A stretch of 64,000 bases of DNA from Cytophagales bacterium (lineage in GTDB: Bacteria; Bacteroidota; Bacteroidia; Cytophagales; UBA9547), in the NCBI GenBank assembly GCA_013297755.1, contig JAAFIH010000005.1, positions 1 to 64,000 on the forward strand, given 5' to 3'. Below, piece by piece: positions 44,078 to 53,463 of this stretch (positions are counted from its first letter, which is position 1; every line of letters begins with the position of its first letter). The notes beneath the pieces were generated by a model. It saw only the letters and a list, made by a program, of their open reading frames with translations, did no database searches and was not told where the DNA came from. Position numbers and translations under genes: made by a program.

Positions 44078-45103
44078 TTACCTACTTTCTCCCCAACTTT
44101 TGGTTTTATCATAAAAAATATGCCCTCGTTGTACACAAAGTGGACTTTCGATATTGTTTTGGTATAAACCCCCAGTACCCAAACCTTGTTTGATAGGATT
44201 GTGGTACTGAGCCACAAACTGACAAATAGCATTGAGCCCTATATTGGATTCGAGGGCAGAGGTGGCCCACCAACCCATATTTTGTGCCTCTGCTAGTTGT
44301 ATCCACTCGTGTGTTTGGGCAAATCCACCCAGCAAAGTAGGTTTCAAAATGATAAAATCTGGCTTTATGGTTTGTAATAATTTTAGTTTTTCTGATGAAG
44401 TATTTATACCAATCAACTCTTCGTCTAGTGCAATTGGCAGTGGTGTAGTTTGGCATAGTTGGGCCATAGCATCCCACTGTCCTGCTTTGATGGGTTGTTC
44501 TATAGAATGTAGCTCATAATCAGATAGTTTCTTTATTTTTTCGAGAGCATCGTTTGGGGCAAAAGCACCATTGGCATCTACCCTTATGGCTATTTCAGAG
44601 GCAGTATATCGAGAGCGAATATATTTTAAAAGTGCTATTTCTTGGTCGAAATCTATGGCTCCAATTTTTATTTTTATGGTATCAAATCCTTGACTTATTT
44701 TTTCGTCTATCTGAGTTTGCATATTGTCTTTGGTATCCATCCACACTAGGCCATTGATAGCAATAGGCGTTTGATTGTTGTAAAATTGATTATCAAAAAT
44801 CAATTTTCGGCCTCCATTTTCTAGGTCTTTTTGGGCAGTTTCGAGGGCAAAAGCAATGCTCGGGAATGCGGTCAAATCTATAGGAATATTACTTTGTAGG
44901 GCTTCTATCGTTTGTTGTAATATAAGCTCAAATTCGGGCAAAGCATCTATGCTCAATCCTGGCAGTGGAGCAGCCTCGCCCACCCCAACAATGTCATGTT
45001 GGGATATTCTAAGGCTATAACTCACGTGTTGGTGCATGACACCACGAGAGGTACCTGCCAAGAACTTAAATCTTAAAACATTTTTTGAGTAATTTATATT
45101 CAA
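44078..45103 (-). CDS. menC: o-succinylbenzoate synthase-like enolase-superfamily enzyme
   Basis: A 341-residue enolase-superfamily member: an N-terminal capping domain with VGVGEAAPLPGLS and a barrel with KIKIGAIDF (catalytic lysines), RVDANGAF, HSIEQPI, ALDEELIG and IILKPTLLGGF. MenC makes o-succinylbenzoate for menaquinone, the usual respiratory quinone of Bacteroidota. L-Ala-D/L-Glu epimerases look similar, so the name is likely but not certain without other men genes. It overlaps the upstream minus-strand gene by 4 bp. Confidence 0.78.
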   Translation of the reverse strand: MNINYSKNVLRFKFLAGTSRGVMHQHVSYSLRISQHDIVGVGEAAPLPGLSIDALPEFELILQQTIEALQSNIPIDLTAFPSIAFALETAQKDLENGGRKLIFDNQFYNNQTPIAINGLVWMDTKDNMQTQIDEKISQGFDTIKIKIGAIDFDQEIALLKYIRSRYTASEIAIRVDANGAFAPNDALEKIKKLSDYELHSIEQPIKAGQWDAMAQLCQTTPLPIALDEELIGINTSSEKLKLLQTIKPDFIILKPTLLGGFAQTHEWIQLAEAQNMGWWATSALESNIGLNAICQFVAQYHNPIKQGLGTGGLYQNNIESPLCVQRGHIFYDKTKSWGESR

Positions 45104-46497
45104 TTTTCAGATTCTAAATATTTAGTAAATAATTGTCTTGTAAAATTGTTTTCTCCTATGTGAGAAGTAATTACAAGATCAAGTAATTGAATTAAACGCA
45201 GATAATATTGAGCAATCATACTATCAGTGATATTAGTTATTGAATCAAAAACATTAAAAATATTTTTAAAAGTAGCCATATCGTTTAAAATTAAACTTAT
45301 AGAGCAAGATGTATGATAATATTCTGCCAAGTATAAATTATAAATTTTATTTTTTTTGTCGGTATAATCGCACAAATTTATATTACATAGATATTGATAT
45401 GCCTCCTCTGCTTTTCCAGTTTTTTTGATAAGCAATGCTTTCATATTTACAAATGGCAAATGATTTGGAAACAATTTTTCATATTCTAAAAGTAAATCTA
45501 ATGTTTCATCTGTGTTATTAGTTCTTTTATAGTGCAATTCCAGGTATTCTGACCTAAAATGTGGGTTATTTGGATGAGCATTTATCAAAGATTTCAATTT
45601 TTCTAAGTTATTTTTTTGGACCTCATCATATTTGCCATCAATTAATTCATCTAATAATTCAAAATTATTTTCTTCAAAAAATTCATCTTCATCACAGTCT
45701 ATTTTGATTTTTGAAAAACTTTTTAAATCCATTTTTGGCTTATCGTTTGAAAAATCTCTTACATCAGTTTTATATTTTTCAATCAAATCTAAAATACATT
45801 TTTTTGTAATATCAATTACCATAAAAGATGGTAAATCTTTGATTTTATCCATAAAACCAATCACCTCTTCTGTCAAGTCATCATCGTCCTCATCTAAATC
45901 ATCATCGCTAACATCGTCATCATCGTCCTTATAAGAATCAATGGCATCTGCACCAATGGTAAAATGAAAATTGCCTTTGCCCACATATTTTTCTAAATGT
46001 GGTAAAAAACGGCTATATTCTGGGCTTACTTCAGTTACAAAAAGATGGGGTTTGCCATCATTTTTGTCGCCACAAGCGATTTCTATATAAGGTATGTCTT
46101 CGTTGTCTTCGTCTTCTAAAATAAATTTTGTTATCTTAAAATCTTTGTGAGGTTTTATTTTAATTGCATCTGCAAAATCTATGGCTTCAAAAATAATATT
46201 ATGTGCCATATTGTAGTCAATTTTAGAATGCTTATTTGAATTTGTCATTTTTAGTAAAAAATCTTGATAGTAATCTTCATCTTTGTTGAAAATAAAAAAA
46301 GTATCTTTTACACCCAAGCAAAGCAAATCTACCATATACACGCCAACCGTATAATTGCCTTGTGTGTGTTGGCGTACTACAAAAATAGTGGCAATACAGG
46401 CTGATTCCCAATTATTATTAATCAATACATCGACTATGGGCAGTGTTCTAGCTTTTTTGATTATGTAGTTTTCGGGCGATAATTTTTGATTACTCAT
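45100..46497 (-). CDS. hypothetical acidic protein with TPR-like C-terminus
   Basis: A 465-residue cytoplasmic protein without signal or membrane segments. The N-terminal ~170 residues are globular (IATIFVVRQHTQGNYTVGVY, VDLLCLGVKDTFFIF). A highly acidic stretch of Asp residues follows at about 190-215 (KDDDDDVSDDDLDEDDDDL), then a helical C-terminal half with TPR-like pairs (NPHFRSEYLELHYKR, FPNHLPFVNMKALLIKKTGK). The family is not recognised. The N-terminal part resembles uncharacterised Bacteroidota proteins. It is coupled by a 4-bp overlap to menC, with no clear functional link. Confidence 0.6.
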   Translation of the reverse strand: MSNQKLSPENYIIKKARTLPIVDVLINNNWESACIATIFVVRQHTQGNYTVGVYMVDLLCLGVKDTFFIFNKDEDYYQDFLLKMTNSNKHSKIDYNMAHNIIFEAIDFADAIKIKPHKDFKITKFILEDEDNEDIPYIEIACGDKNDGKPHLFVTEVSPEYSRFLPHLEKYVGKGNFHFTIGADAIDSYKDDDDDVSDDDLDEDDDDLTEEVIGFMDKIKDLPSFMVIDITKKCILDLIEKYKTDVRDFSNDKPKMDLKSFSKIKIDCDEDEFFEENNFELLDELIDGKYDEVQKNNLEKLKSLINAHPNNPHFRSEYLELHYKRTNNTDETLDLLLEYEKLFPNHLPFVNMKALLIKKTGKAEEAYQYLCNINLCDYTDKKNKIYNLYLAEYYHTSCSISLILNDMATFKNIFNVFDSITNITDSMIAQYYLRLIQLLDLVITSHIGENNFTRQLFTKYLESEN

Positions 46498-46662
46498 GTG
46501 AGGTATTGTTACAATTAGTTTTTATTTGATTTTACAAATGTAATTAGTTTTTTATTTTTTGGTACTTCAAAATATAGTTATCTGATGTAGATTTAAAACC
46601 TTTTTTTGATTTTTAAAAACCTGACTCTAGTGTAAGCATTACAAAAAACCCAATATTTATGT

Positions 46663-46670
46663 TATATTTG
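46663..46670 (+). promoter_or_regulatory. TAnnTTTG box immediately before the helicase ATG
   Basis: TATATTTG ends 4 bp before the helicase ATG at 46675. If used, transcription would start at or within a few bases of the start codon, making the mRNA leaderless or nearly so. Confidence 0.45.
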
Positions 46671-46674
46671 TATT

Positions 46675-48018
46675 ATGATAGAAACACCGCCAAAATTAAT
46701 ACAGTTTTTAGAAAATCTACAAATTGCCAAACTCAACGACATGCAACTGGCTTCTATTGAGGCCAACCAAAATACATCTGATGTCATATTGCTTTCGCCC
46801 ACTGGTTCTGGCAAAACTTTAGGTTTTTTGTTGCCTCTAGTGCTAAAGTTGCAAGCCCAAATAGCAGGTATACAAGCCCTAGTGATTGTACCCTCACGAG
46901 AACTGGCTTTGCAAATAGAGCAAGTATTTAAGGCCATGAAAACTGGCTTTAAAGTAAATTGCTGCTATGGAGGCCACGATATTAGCATCGAAGAAAACAA
47001 CTTTTCGCAACTGCCAGCCTTGCTTATTGGCACACCTGGACGTATCTGCGACCATCTTTCTCGTAAGAATTTTGAACTTTCCAATGTCCATACTTATGTA
47101 CTAGACGAGTTCGACAAATGCCTTGAAATGGGTTTTCAAGAGGACATGGCTTTTATTCTAAAAAACCTCAAAAAAGTAGAAAAAAGAATCCTTACATCGG
47201 CCACTCAAAGTGTGGGTATTCCTACTTTTACAGGAATTAGTAATCCAATAAGATTAAATTTTATTACTAAAAAAGAAAATGGTCTTACCCTTAAAATACT
47301 TACCAACCAAGGCACAGATACCAAATTTGACACTTTATATCAGTTTGTTTGCCACATAGGCAACCAATCGGCCATTGTTTTTTGTAATCAAAGAGACGAA
47401 GTAGAGGAGGTTTGCCATTATTTATCAGCTCACAAAATTGTAAACAACAATTTTCATGGTGGATTAGAGCAAAATTATAGAGAATCTACCCTTATCAAAT
47501 TTAGAAATGGCAGCAATAATCTGCTCATTACCACCGACCTTGCGGCCCGTGGACTCGATATACCTGAGGTAAAATATGTAGTCCATTTTCATTTGCCACC
47601 CAAAGAAGACGCTTTTATTCATCGCAATGGCCGCACTGCTAGGCAAGAAGCCACAGGAACTGTCATCATAATGATGAAAAAACAAGAATATTTGCCCAAC
47701 TATATCCAAACCGAACCCGAAGAGTTGATTTTAGGGAATACTAAAATATTGCCCTCAAAGCCCCTTTGGGAAACGCTATTTTTTGGTGCTGGCAAAAAAG
47801 ACAAAATCCATAAAATAGACATTGTAGGTTTTTTATCTAAAGTTGGTGGCCTTGCCAAAGACGATTTAGGGTTGATAGAAGTAAAAGACAACAACGCTTA
47901 TGCTGCCGTCAAACGTGATAAAATCATGGATTTGCTCGAAACCGTGCGTAAAGAAAAAATAAAAGGACAAAGGGTAAAAATAGAAATTGCCCGAGAATCG
48001 CCCAAAGTAGTATTATAA
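46675..48018 (+). CDS. DEAD-box RNA helicase with DbpA-like RNA-binding domain
   Basis: A 447-residue ATP-dependent RNA helicase: Q-motif region LNDMQLASIEAN, motif I SPTGSGKT, Ia PSRELALQ, GG and TPGR (IGTPGRICDHL), motif II written DEFD in place of DEAD, motif III SAT, then the second RecA domain with FHGGLEQ, TTDLAARGLDIP and HRNGRTAR. The C-terminal ~75 residues (VDIVGFLSKVGGLAKDDLGL) match the DbpA RNA-binding domain, which targets helix 92 of 23S rRNA. A role in 50S assembly is therefore likely. Possible near-leaderless mRNA. Confidence 0.88.
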   Translation: MIETPPKLIQFLENLQIAKLNDMQLASIEANQNTSDVILLSPTGSGKTLGFLLPLVLKLQAQIAGIQALVIVPSRELALQIEQVFKAMKTGFKVNCCYGGHDISIEENNFSQLPALLIGTPGRICDHLSRKNFELSNVHTYVLDEFDKCLEMGFQEDMAFILKNLKKVEKRILTSATQSVGIPTFTGISNPIRLNFITKKENGLTLKILTNQGTDTKFDTLYQFVCHIGNQSAIVFCNQRDEVEEVCHYLSAHKIVNNNFHGGLEQNYRESTLIKFRNGSNNLLITTDLAARGLDIPEVKYVVHFHLPPKEDAFIHRNGRTARQEATGTVIIMMKKQEYLPNYIQTEPEELILGNTKILPSKPLWETLFFGAGKKDKIHKIDIVGFLSKVGGLAKDDLGLIEVKDNNAYAAVKRDKIMDLLETVRKEKIKGQRVKIEIARESPKVVL

Positions 48019-48030
48019 TATTTGTTTTTA

Positions 48031-48294
48031 ATGAAAAAACATATTAACCCAAAAGACCCAAACAATGTAGAAATTACATCTTTGGTCAAAGATTGGGTTA
48101 CAAAAAAATTTGAAATAGATAATCATACAACTGTCGAGGTACTAGAAATTTCATGCCCTGATGGCTGCTGCCCCAATGCTCAAACAAAAATAATTATTCA
48201 CTCTCATCCCCATTATCATTTTGTGATTGGCAAACCTCTTACTTACATACGCCAATGGGATATTAAATTATTACAAAAAAATAAAACCATCTAA
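48031..48294 (+). CDS. hypothetical small protein (87 aa)
   Basis: A compact soluble protein. The ATG at 48031 is preferred over the TTG at 48022, which would add three residues only 3 bp after the helicase stop. It carries a Cys-rich SCPDGCCPNAQTK and a His-rich IIIHSHPHYHFVIGK, suggesting metal binding, though this is inference. No family is recognised. It is probably co-transcribed with the helicase gene 12 bp upstream and is ended by the hairpin that overlaps its stop. Confidence 0.65.
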   Translation: MKKHINPKDPNNVEITSLVKDWVTKKFEIDNHTTVEVLEISCPDGCCPNAQTKIIIHSHPHYHFVIGKPLTYIRQWDIKLLQKNKTI

Positions 48295-48316
48295 ACAGTA
48301 CTATTTAGATGGTTTT
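48283..48316. terminator. bidirectional terminator between the small protein gene and rhaI
   Basis: AAAACCATCTAAA (48283-48295) pairs perfectly with TTTAGATGGTTTT (48304-48316) around an 8-nt loop. The left arm contains the stop codon of the plus-strand gene. It also ends the minus-strand rhaI transcript. Confidence 0.8.
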
Positions 48317-48338
48317 GATATTGAAATATATTAAATAA

Positions 48339-49595
48339 TTATTTTCTTTCGTTAATCAAATTTTTGCGACAATTGGCATCACGATAGTAAGAAATGGGCT
48401 GAATGGCAGCACCAGCAAGTATACGAGCTTCTGCCAATAGCGGACGCACATCTGTACGGTAAGCATGTTGCAAAATTTCTTGTGCACGCACGGCATCGTT
48501 GGCCTCTTGGGCCTTTTCTAAAGCCTTGCGATCGACCAACATTGCTTGAGCATAAGCAATTTTTATGGCTTCTACCGATTGCAATAAGTCTTCGAGCGGA
48601 TCTTTTATGTTGTGGGCAGCATCTATCATCCAACCCCAATCAGTTTTTGAGAGGTCTTTGCCGGCACCCTCCACCAATTCATTAAAAATAAGAAACAACT
48701 GATATGGACGCAACGAACCAACCGTTAAGTCATCGTCAGAATATTTAGAATCGTTGAAATGGAAGCCCCCCAACTTGTCTTCTTGTATCAGTCTTGATAC
48801 AATTTGCTCTATATTTGCATTTGGCAAATGATGCCCCAAATCTACCAAACAAGCTGCTTTTTTGCCCAATTTATTGGCCAAAAGCAACGAACTGCCCCAA
48901 TCTTGAACCACAGATGAGTAAAACGCTGGTTCAAATGGTTTGTGTTCGGTAAACATCATCCAATCATCTGGCAGATGTTTGTAAATATCTTTGAGAGAAT
49001 CTAAAGTGCGGTCAAACGATTTGGCAAAATGTTGCTGCCCTGGGAAACCAGAGCCATCGGCAAGCCAAACCGTAAGCGATTTGCTACCTACTATTTTGCC
49101 CACTTCTATTACTTCGATATTGTGTTCTACGGCTTGTTTTCTTACTGATTTGTCGGTATGGCATAGCGAACCAAATTTGTAAGAATGTTTTTGATCTGGC
49201 TGGTCTTGAAAAGTATTAGAATTGACTGCATCAAATTTTATACCCAACTCCTCGGCTTGTTTTTTTACTTTTTTGGGTTCTTTGGGTATATCCCAAGGGA
49301 TGTGCATAGATACTGCTCCACTCGAGGCATTAATGGCATGTAATAGACCAATATCATCTAATTTTTGCTCAAAAGTAACTGGTTCGCCCTCGCCAGGAAA
49401 TCTACCAAAACGAGTACCACCTGTACTCAAAGCCCAACTTGGTATAGCCACTTGGTAATCTACCAACTCTTTTACTATTTTTTTTACTGATAGTCCTTCG
49501 TCTTCTAAGGTAGATGATAAATACTCGAAGTTTTTGTGGTGTTGTTTGATGTATTTATCGTTGTGCGAAGCTATATCTTTTTTGTCTATGTGCAT
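48339..49595 (-). CDS. rhaI: L-rhamnose isomerase, catabolic RhaI type
   Basis: A 418-residue TIM-barrel aldose-ketose isomerase of the Pseudomonas stutzeri RhaI group, converting L-rhamnose to L-rhamnulose. Visible are the VAIPSWALSTGGTRFGRFPG start, MHIPWDIP, TEHKPFEPAFY, CLVDLGHHLPNANIE and FHFNDSKYSDDDLTVGS, which carry the metal-binding Glu, His and Asp residues. A related sugar-isomerase activity cannot be excluded. No rhamnulose kinase or aldolase is adjacent. Confidence 0.9.
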   Translation of the reverse strand: MHIDKKDIASHNDKYIKQHHKNFEYLSSTLEDEGLSVKKIVKELVDYQVAIPSWALSTGGTRFGRFPGEGEPVTFEQKLDDIGLLHAINASSGAVSMHIPWDIPKEPKKVKKQAEELGIKFDAVNSNTFQDQPDQKHSYKFGSLCHTDKSVRKQAVEHNIEVIEVGKIVGSKSLTVWLADGSGFPGQQHFAKSFDRTLDSLKDIYKHLPDDWMMFTEHKPFEPAFYSSVVQDWGSSLLLANKLGKKAACLVDLGHHLPNANIEQIVSRLIQEDKLGGFHFNDSKYSDDDLTVGSLRPYQLFLIFNELVEGAGKDLSKTDWGWMIDAAHNIKDPLEDLLQSVEAIKIAYAQAMLVDRKALEKAQEANDAVRAQEILQHAYRTDVRPLLAEARILAGAAIQPISYYRDANCRKNLINERK

Positions 49596-49767
49596 GGTTT
49601 CTTAAATATAATTAAAATCAAAATAAATCTTAAAATAATAACATTCCAAAAAAAATAAATATTTGTTTAAAAATTATTAAAAATAATATGCAACTATGGC
49701 TTTTATATAAAAAAATTATTGAAATGCCCAAATACTTATTTTTAGTTAATTAAAACCCCTATCCCAA

Positions 49768-49797
49768 CCCTTTCCCCAAAAGGGAAAGGTCTTTTTT
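49768..49797 (+). repeat. CCTTTCCC/GGGAAAGG hairpin in an otherwise empty gap
   Basis: CCTTTCCC (49769-49776) pairs with GGGAAAGG (49782-49789), followed by TCTTTTTT, so it has terminator form on the plus strand, but no plus-strand gene precedes it nearby. The preceding CCCCTATCCCAACC is typical of dispersed intergenic repeats. The rest of 49596-50125 shows nothing else recognisable. Confidence 0.45.
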
Positions 49798-50125
49798 AAG
49801 GACATTTTGATGTTTTTTTATTCATTTTCCTAATAAATTTCTAAGTTGGCTTTTCTAAAAATTTAATAAAATATAAGACAATACCATTTTTAAATTTTGT
49901 AATAAAAATTAGAAAATCGTTTTTACAAAGACAGGCTATAATTTCGTTGGCTAGGTTATTGAAAGTCTAATAAATATTTTTGGTAAAAATAACAGCAAAG
50001 TACCTGCTTTTTATTATCAAAAATCATAACTAGACCATGCCCACAGCAAGGCTCAAAATTTTTAGTTAATCTGCCAAATAAAGGAAATTATATGAATTGA
50101 TATTTTTTATAAGTTTCCATATTTC

Positions 50126-51076
50126 TTACTTCATTATCTGTACTTTAAATGTTTCTGATTTTTGGTTTTGGGTAAATATTTTTACAAAATAAAAGCCTTG
50201 GCTTATGTTTTGCATATCTAGCTGGTATGTTTTGTCGTTTGTGGTTAATGATTGCAATTCTGTGCCAAGCATGTCGTAAAGGCATATTTTCTGGATTATT
50301 TCGTCTGATTGTATATTGATGATTCTATCTGTAGGGTTGGGATATAGTAAGGTTTTGGTTGTTGGTGTATTTGGTGCCAAAAGCTCGTCTGAGGCCAATC
50401 GAGCATTGTTGGAGCAAAGGGTAGATGGTATGGTGGTGCAGATTTCGCACCAGTTTTTGATGGTAATGTTTGCAGTGGCTGTGCCACAGGCGTTGGTTGA
50501 TTGTACTTGCCAAGGGGTTTTGCTGTATTGTGTCCAATCACCAGCATTGAAAGTAAGATTTTGATTGGTTCCACCAACGGATGTTGGTACATTTGTGCCA
50601 GCAAGAGTGTCAAAAGTAGTGGTATTGTTTGGGAACTTCCATTGATAATTGTTTGCAGAACTTGTGGCTGATAAAGTTGTAGTTTCAGAACATAATCCAT
50701 TGTTTGTAAAACTAGAGGAAGTATTTATTATTGGTTTTAAAGAATTATTTTGAGTTAGTAAATAACTTATCCCAAGTGTTGTTGTATTGCTTGATATAAA
50801 AATAGGACGATAATATAGTGTGTAATCTGAACTTATATTTGCTGAAACTGAATATACATTAGTCCAATAAAAAGTTGAATAAACATCATAATAATAATTA
50901 AGGTATCTTACTTTATATAATTGCCAACCCACCCTATCAGAACAAGGACTAATAGCAGTTAAGGTAGCACTACAGGTATTAGTATTTTGGTAAGTTATGT
51001 TAGAAATACCAGAGGTTGTACTTGGTACTAATCTCAAAGTTGCAGGATTAGAATAATACGCACAACCCCCTGGCAT
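50126..51076 (-). CDS. C-terminal part of the frameshifted T9SS metalloprotease, with sorting domain
   Basis: A 316-residue frame that continues the protein of 51048-53312 after a one-base shift. Sequence homologous in style (Ig-like/adhesion strands with Ser/Thr-rich loops, WQVQSTNACGTATANI) leads to a clear T9SS type A sorting domain from LLYPNPTDRIINIQS to the end (LYDMLGTELQSL, ISQGFYFVKIF, ETFKVQIMK). In the joined frame the bases before the apparent ATG at 51076 read LDNTRLRCVIT, so that ATG is probably not a real start. A single gene 50126-53312 of about 1060 residues is the likely ancestral state. Confidence 0.7.
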   Translation of the reverse strand: MPGGCAYYSNPATLRLVPSTTSGISNITYQNTNTCSATLTAISPCSDRVGWQLYKVRYLNYYYDVYSTFYWTNVYSVSANISSDYTLYYRPIFISSNTTTLGISYLLTQNNSLKPIINTSSSFTNNGLCSETTTLSATSSANNYQWKFPNNTTTFDTLAGTNVPTSVGGTNQNLTFNAGDWTQYSKTPWQVQSTNACGTATANITIKNWCEICTTIPSTLCSNNARLASDELLAPNTPTTKTLLYPNPTDRIINIQSDEIIQKICLYDMLGTELQSLTTNDKTYQLDMQNISQGFYFVKIFTQNQKSETFKVQIMK

Positions 51077-53312
51077 GGTAATGACGCAGCGTAGGCGTGT
51101 GTTGTCGAGGGGTTGTGGAGGGTGCTATTACTGTAAGCTCTGGTGTGGTGGTGCCTGCCCAAAAGCCTGGCGTATCGTCTCTATCTGCCCAGCCTGGTGG
51201 TGTGTTTGTTTGGATAAACCTTTGCCACTTAAAAGCCATGCCTGGTATGGTGGCAATGGTAATTTTAAATTTTGCTGTGCCTGCTCCTACGCAGCCTATG
51301 GTGTCGCGTGGGTGGGCGAAAGCAGTAATTGTTGAAACTAATGGACAGCTACTTCCCCAATTAATAGTTCTTGAATCTACAACTTGTCGCAGTGCTGCTT
51401 CTAAGGCTTTTCCTCTTCCTGTATTTAAAGAAATTCTATTTACACCAAGTGTGGAATTGACCTCTTGCTTATAGTACATTAATTCTTGCTCAAGATTTAC
51501 ATCATCAATAATGTGTTCTAAACCTAAACAATGACCTATTTCGTGAAGTAAAGTAGCATAAAAATCGTTTGAACCTTGAGGTTTGTTTCCATCTGAGGGA
51601 AAATACCAATTAATAGTAGAGTTTATGGCAATATCTGGGTTATTCATATAGGCTCTATTTCCACAAGCAGTTGGATTTACTTGTGTTGCCATTATTTCAT
51701 TAAAACCAAGTGTGGTAGTAAAGAAAAGCCTACTGGTGTTATCAACACTAGAGAAAAGCCCATTTACAGTTAAAACCTCATTGTTGGCGTTTTGTTTTAA
51801 TCGAATGTCTATATTGAGGGCATCACTCCATGTTTTTAGTGCTTTTTGCACAGTGCCTAATATGGTAGCATTGTTTTTGATGGTAGGGTCTACATAAAAT
51901 TCGTACCATTTAGGGCAACCGTTTGTGAGATACGCACCAAGATTAAGCCTTGTTTTTACAACTCCACTCACACTAATTACATTTATGAGGGAATAATCAA
52001 TATTGATAGCCATTGGAGATGTTACAGATGATAAAATTAAATTGCCACCACCTAGAGATACCAAATAAAAGAAACCAGAACCTGGATTTCCTTCTCTAAC
52101 ACCATAATTTGCAGAACGTGTTACTATTGAAGGAACTGTAAGTACAATTTTGGTATTAGACCAATCTGATTGGCTATAATCCACAGCATCCAATTTTTCT
52201 AAATACCCAGTAAAAGTTCCCGTGGGGTTACCGCCAATAAATGCATCACGGAATTGAATATGAACATTTGGATTATAGCTACTGCCAAATCCATACCCTA
52301 CAATGGTTAAACGCTCTCCCAGACCAGCTCTAACCGTTTTAGGATAAAAATCAGTAATGCCAAAAACGGCATTAGTTGTCCCTGCCATTCTTGCGTTTGC
52401 TAGTCCGTTTTGATTTTTTTTTTTACTATTGATATTAAATTCTTTTCTCAGTTTTTCTGCTCGTTGTTCAAAAGTTATTCCTTCTTTTTTATATTCTGCT
52501 TCTTTTTGTTCGTAAAACATCACACCCGTGTTGTTAATACAATTTGGTATATTTATGGCATCACTTAAATCTAACTCATTGTTTTTATTCATGAATTTAA
52601 ATAGCTCTTCTTGCGTATTATAATCAAATAAGCCAGTATAATGATATGCACGAGAAGTTATATGATTAGGATTTACTGTTCTGTCAATAATAATGCTGTC
52701 TTTTACAATAATGTTAGAAAGACTTGCTTCTGTATATGGATATGTTAAAAGTTGATTGGCATCAATATAGAATGTTTTTAACCCAATTTTATGCTTTTGT
52801 TTGCCTTTCAAAATAGTTATTACTTCATAACTAACTGTAAAATACTCTTTCCCATTAATGATAGTTCTTTTGTATGCATCAGACATAGGTCTAGGAAAAA
52901 ATCCTCCATTTTTAATTAAATCCTCTTTAAAATGAATATTAAACATAAAACCTTGAAAGATTAAATCTGCTTTGGTAATGTTTTTTGTAAGTTCATCCAT
53001 CGCATTTTGCTTGTTTACTTTTGCAATAGAATCGTTTATTCTTTGTTGGTTTTCGGAAGCAACAGGCAATGTTTTAAAAGACATTTTTTGCATATTTTCT
53101 TGTTGCTGGGTCATTTTCTCAGCTTCAGCATTTTGCTTTTTCCACACATCTTGCATACTGTCGTTGTATAGCATGGTGCTGTCTATCCATTTTTGCACTT
53201 GGTCTCTGGTGGCAGTTTCTTTGGGAAATTGCTTTGGTTTTAGGTGTTCGTTTTGGGCAAAAAGCGTACTTGTGGTTATTGCTATGGCAAAAATGAAGGT
53301 GCTAGTTTTCAT
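51048..53312 (-). CDS. N-terminal part of a secreted matrixin-like zinc metalloprotease (frameshifted)
   Basis: A 754-residue frame with a signal peptide (about 1-19, ending TSTLFAQ), a helical Gln/Glu-rich region, an IPT/TIG domain (RAGLGERLTIVGYGFGSSYN, about 330-430) and a metalloprotease domain with H590-EIGHCLGLEH (HExxHxxGxxH, three zinc histidines and catalytic Glu). The frame then runs out of phase at a C4 run (51109-51112 on the plus strand) and ends in an unrelated tail. Removing one base restores a continuous protein with the T9SS sorting domain of the next piece. A TACCTTTG box (complement of 53365-53372) lies upstream. Confidence 0.75.
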   Translation of the reverse strand: MKTSTFIFAIAITTSTLFAQNEHLKPKQFPKETATRDQVQKWIDSTMLYNDSMQDVWKKQNAEAEKMTQQQENMQKMSFKTLPVASENQQRINDSIAKVNKQNAMDELTKNITKADLIFQGFMFNIHFKEDLIKNGGFFPRPMSDAYKRTIINGKEYFTVSYEVITILKGKQKHKIGLKTFYIDANQLLTYPYTEASLSNIIVKDSIIIDRTVNPNHITSRAYHYTGLFDYNTQEELFKFMNKNNELDLSDAINIPNCINNTGVMFYEQKEAEYKKEGITFEQRAEKLRKEFNINSKKKNQNGLANARMAGTTNAVFGITDFYPKTVRAGLGERLTIVGYGFGSSYNPNVHIQFRDAFIGGNPTGTFTGYLEKLDAVDYSQSDWSNTKIVLTVPSIVTRSANYGVREGNPGSGFFYLVSLGGGNLILSSVTSPMAINIDYSLINVISVSGVVKTRLNLGAYLTNGCPKWYEFYVDPTIKNNATILGTVQKALKTWSDALNIDIRLKQNANNEVLTVNGLFSSVDNTSRLFFTTTLGFNEIMATQVNPTACGNRAYMNNPDIAINSTINWYFPSDGNKPQGSNDFYATLLHEIGHCLGLEHIIDDVNLEQELMYYKQEVNSTLGVNRISLNTGRGKALEAALRQVVDSRTINWGSSCPLVSTITAFAHPRDTIGCVGAGTAKFKITIATIPGMAFKWQRFIQTNTPPGWADRDDTPGFWAGTTTPELTVIAPSTTPRQHTPTLRHYHARGLCVLF

Positions 53313-53364
53313 AGGTTTTTTGTTTATTTATATTCTTAGTATAGTACAATTTTAGTTGATGGTG

Positions 53365-53372
53365 CAAAGGTA
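53365..53372 (-). promoter_or_regulatory. -7 box of the metalloprotease gene
   Basis: TACCTTTG on the minus strand, about 53 bp upstream of the ATG. The surrounding ~100 bp is duplicated almost exactly at 54419-54530 upstream of the paralogue, where the same box lies at 54471-54478. Confidence 0.5.
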
Positions 53373-53418
53373 ATATTTTATTTTAATTGATATAGTTGAA
53401 AACTACATTTTATTTTAA

Positions 53419-53463
53419 ATTCGTAGTCTGCTTGGCTCAAACCCAACACACAAGACTACGAAT
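53419..53463. repeat. 45-bp inverted repeat ATTCGTAGTC...GACTACGAAT
   Basis: Perfect 10-bp inverted repeat arms (53419-53428 and 53454-53463) with a 25-nt centre. Similar copies are at 54632-54675 and 58838-58882, the last also 45 bp. The right arm supplies the stop codon of the truncated paralogue, so the gene's break point coincides with this repeat. Confidence 0.65.

Noticed and set aside
44109-44757. Several open frames in and antisense to menC
   Set aside because: Shadows of the enolase-superfamily gene on both strands, without start signals of their own.
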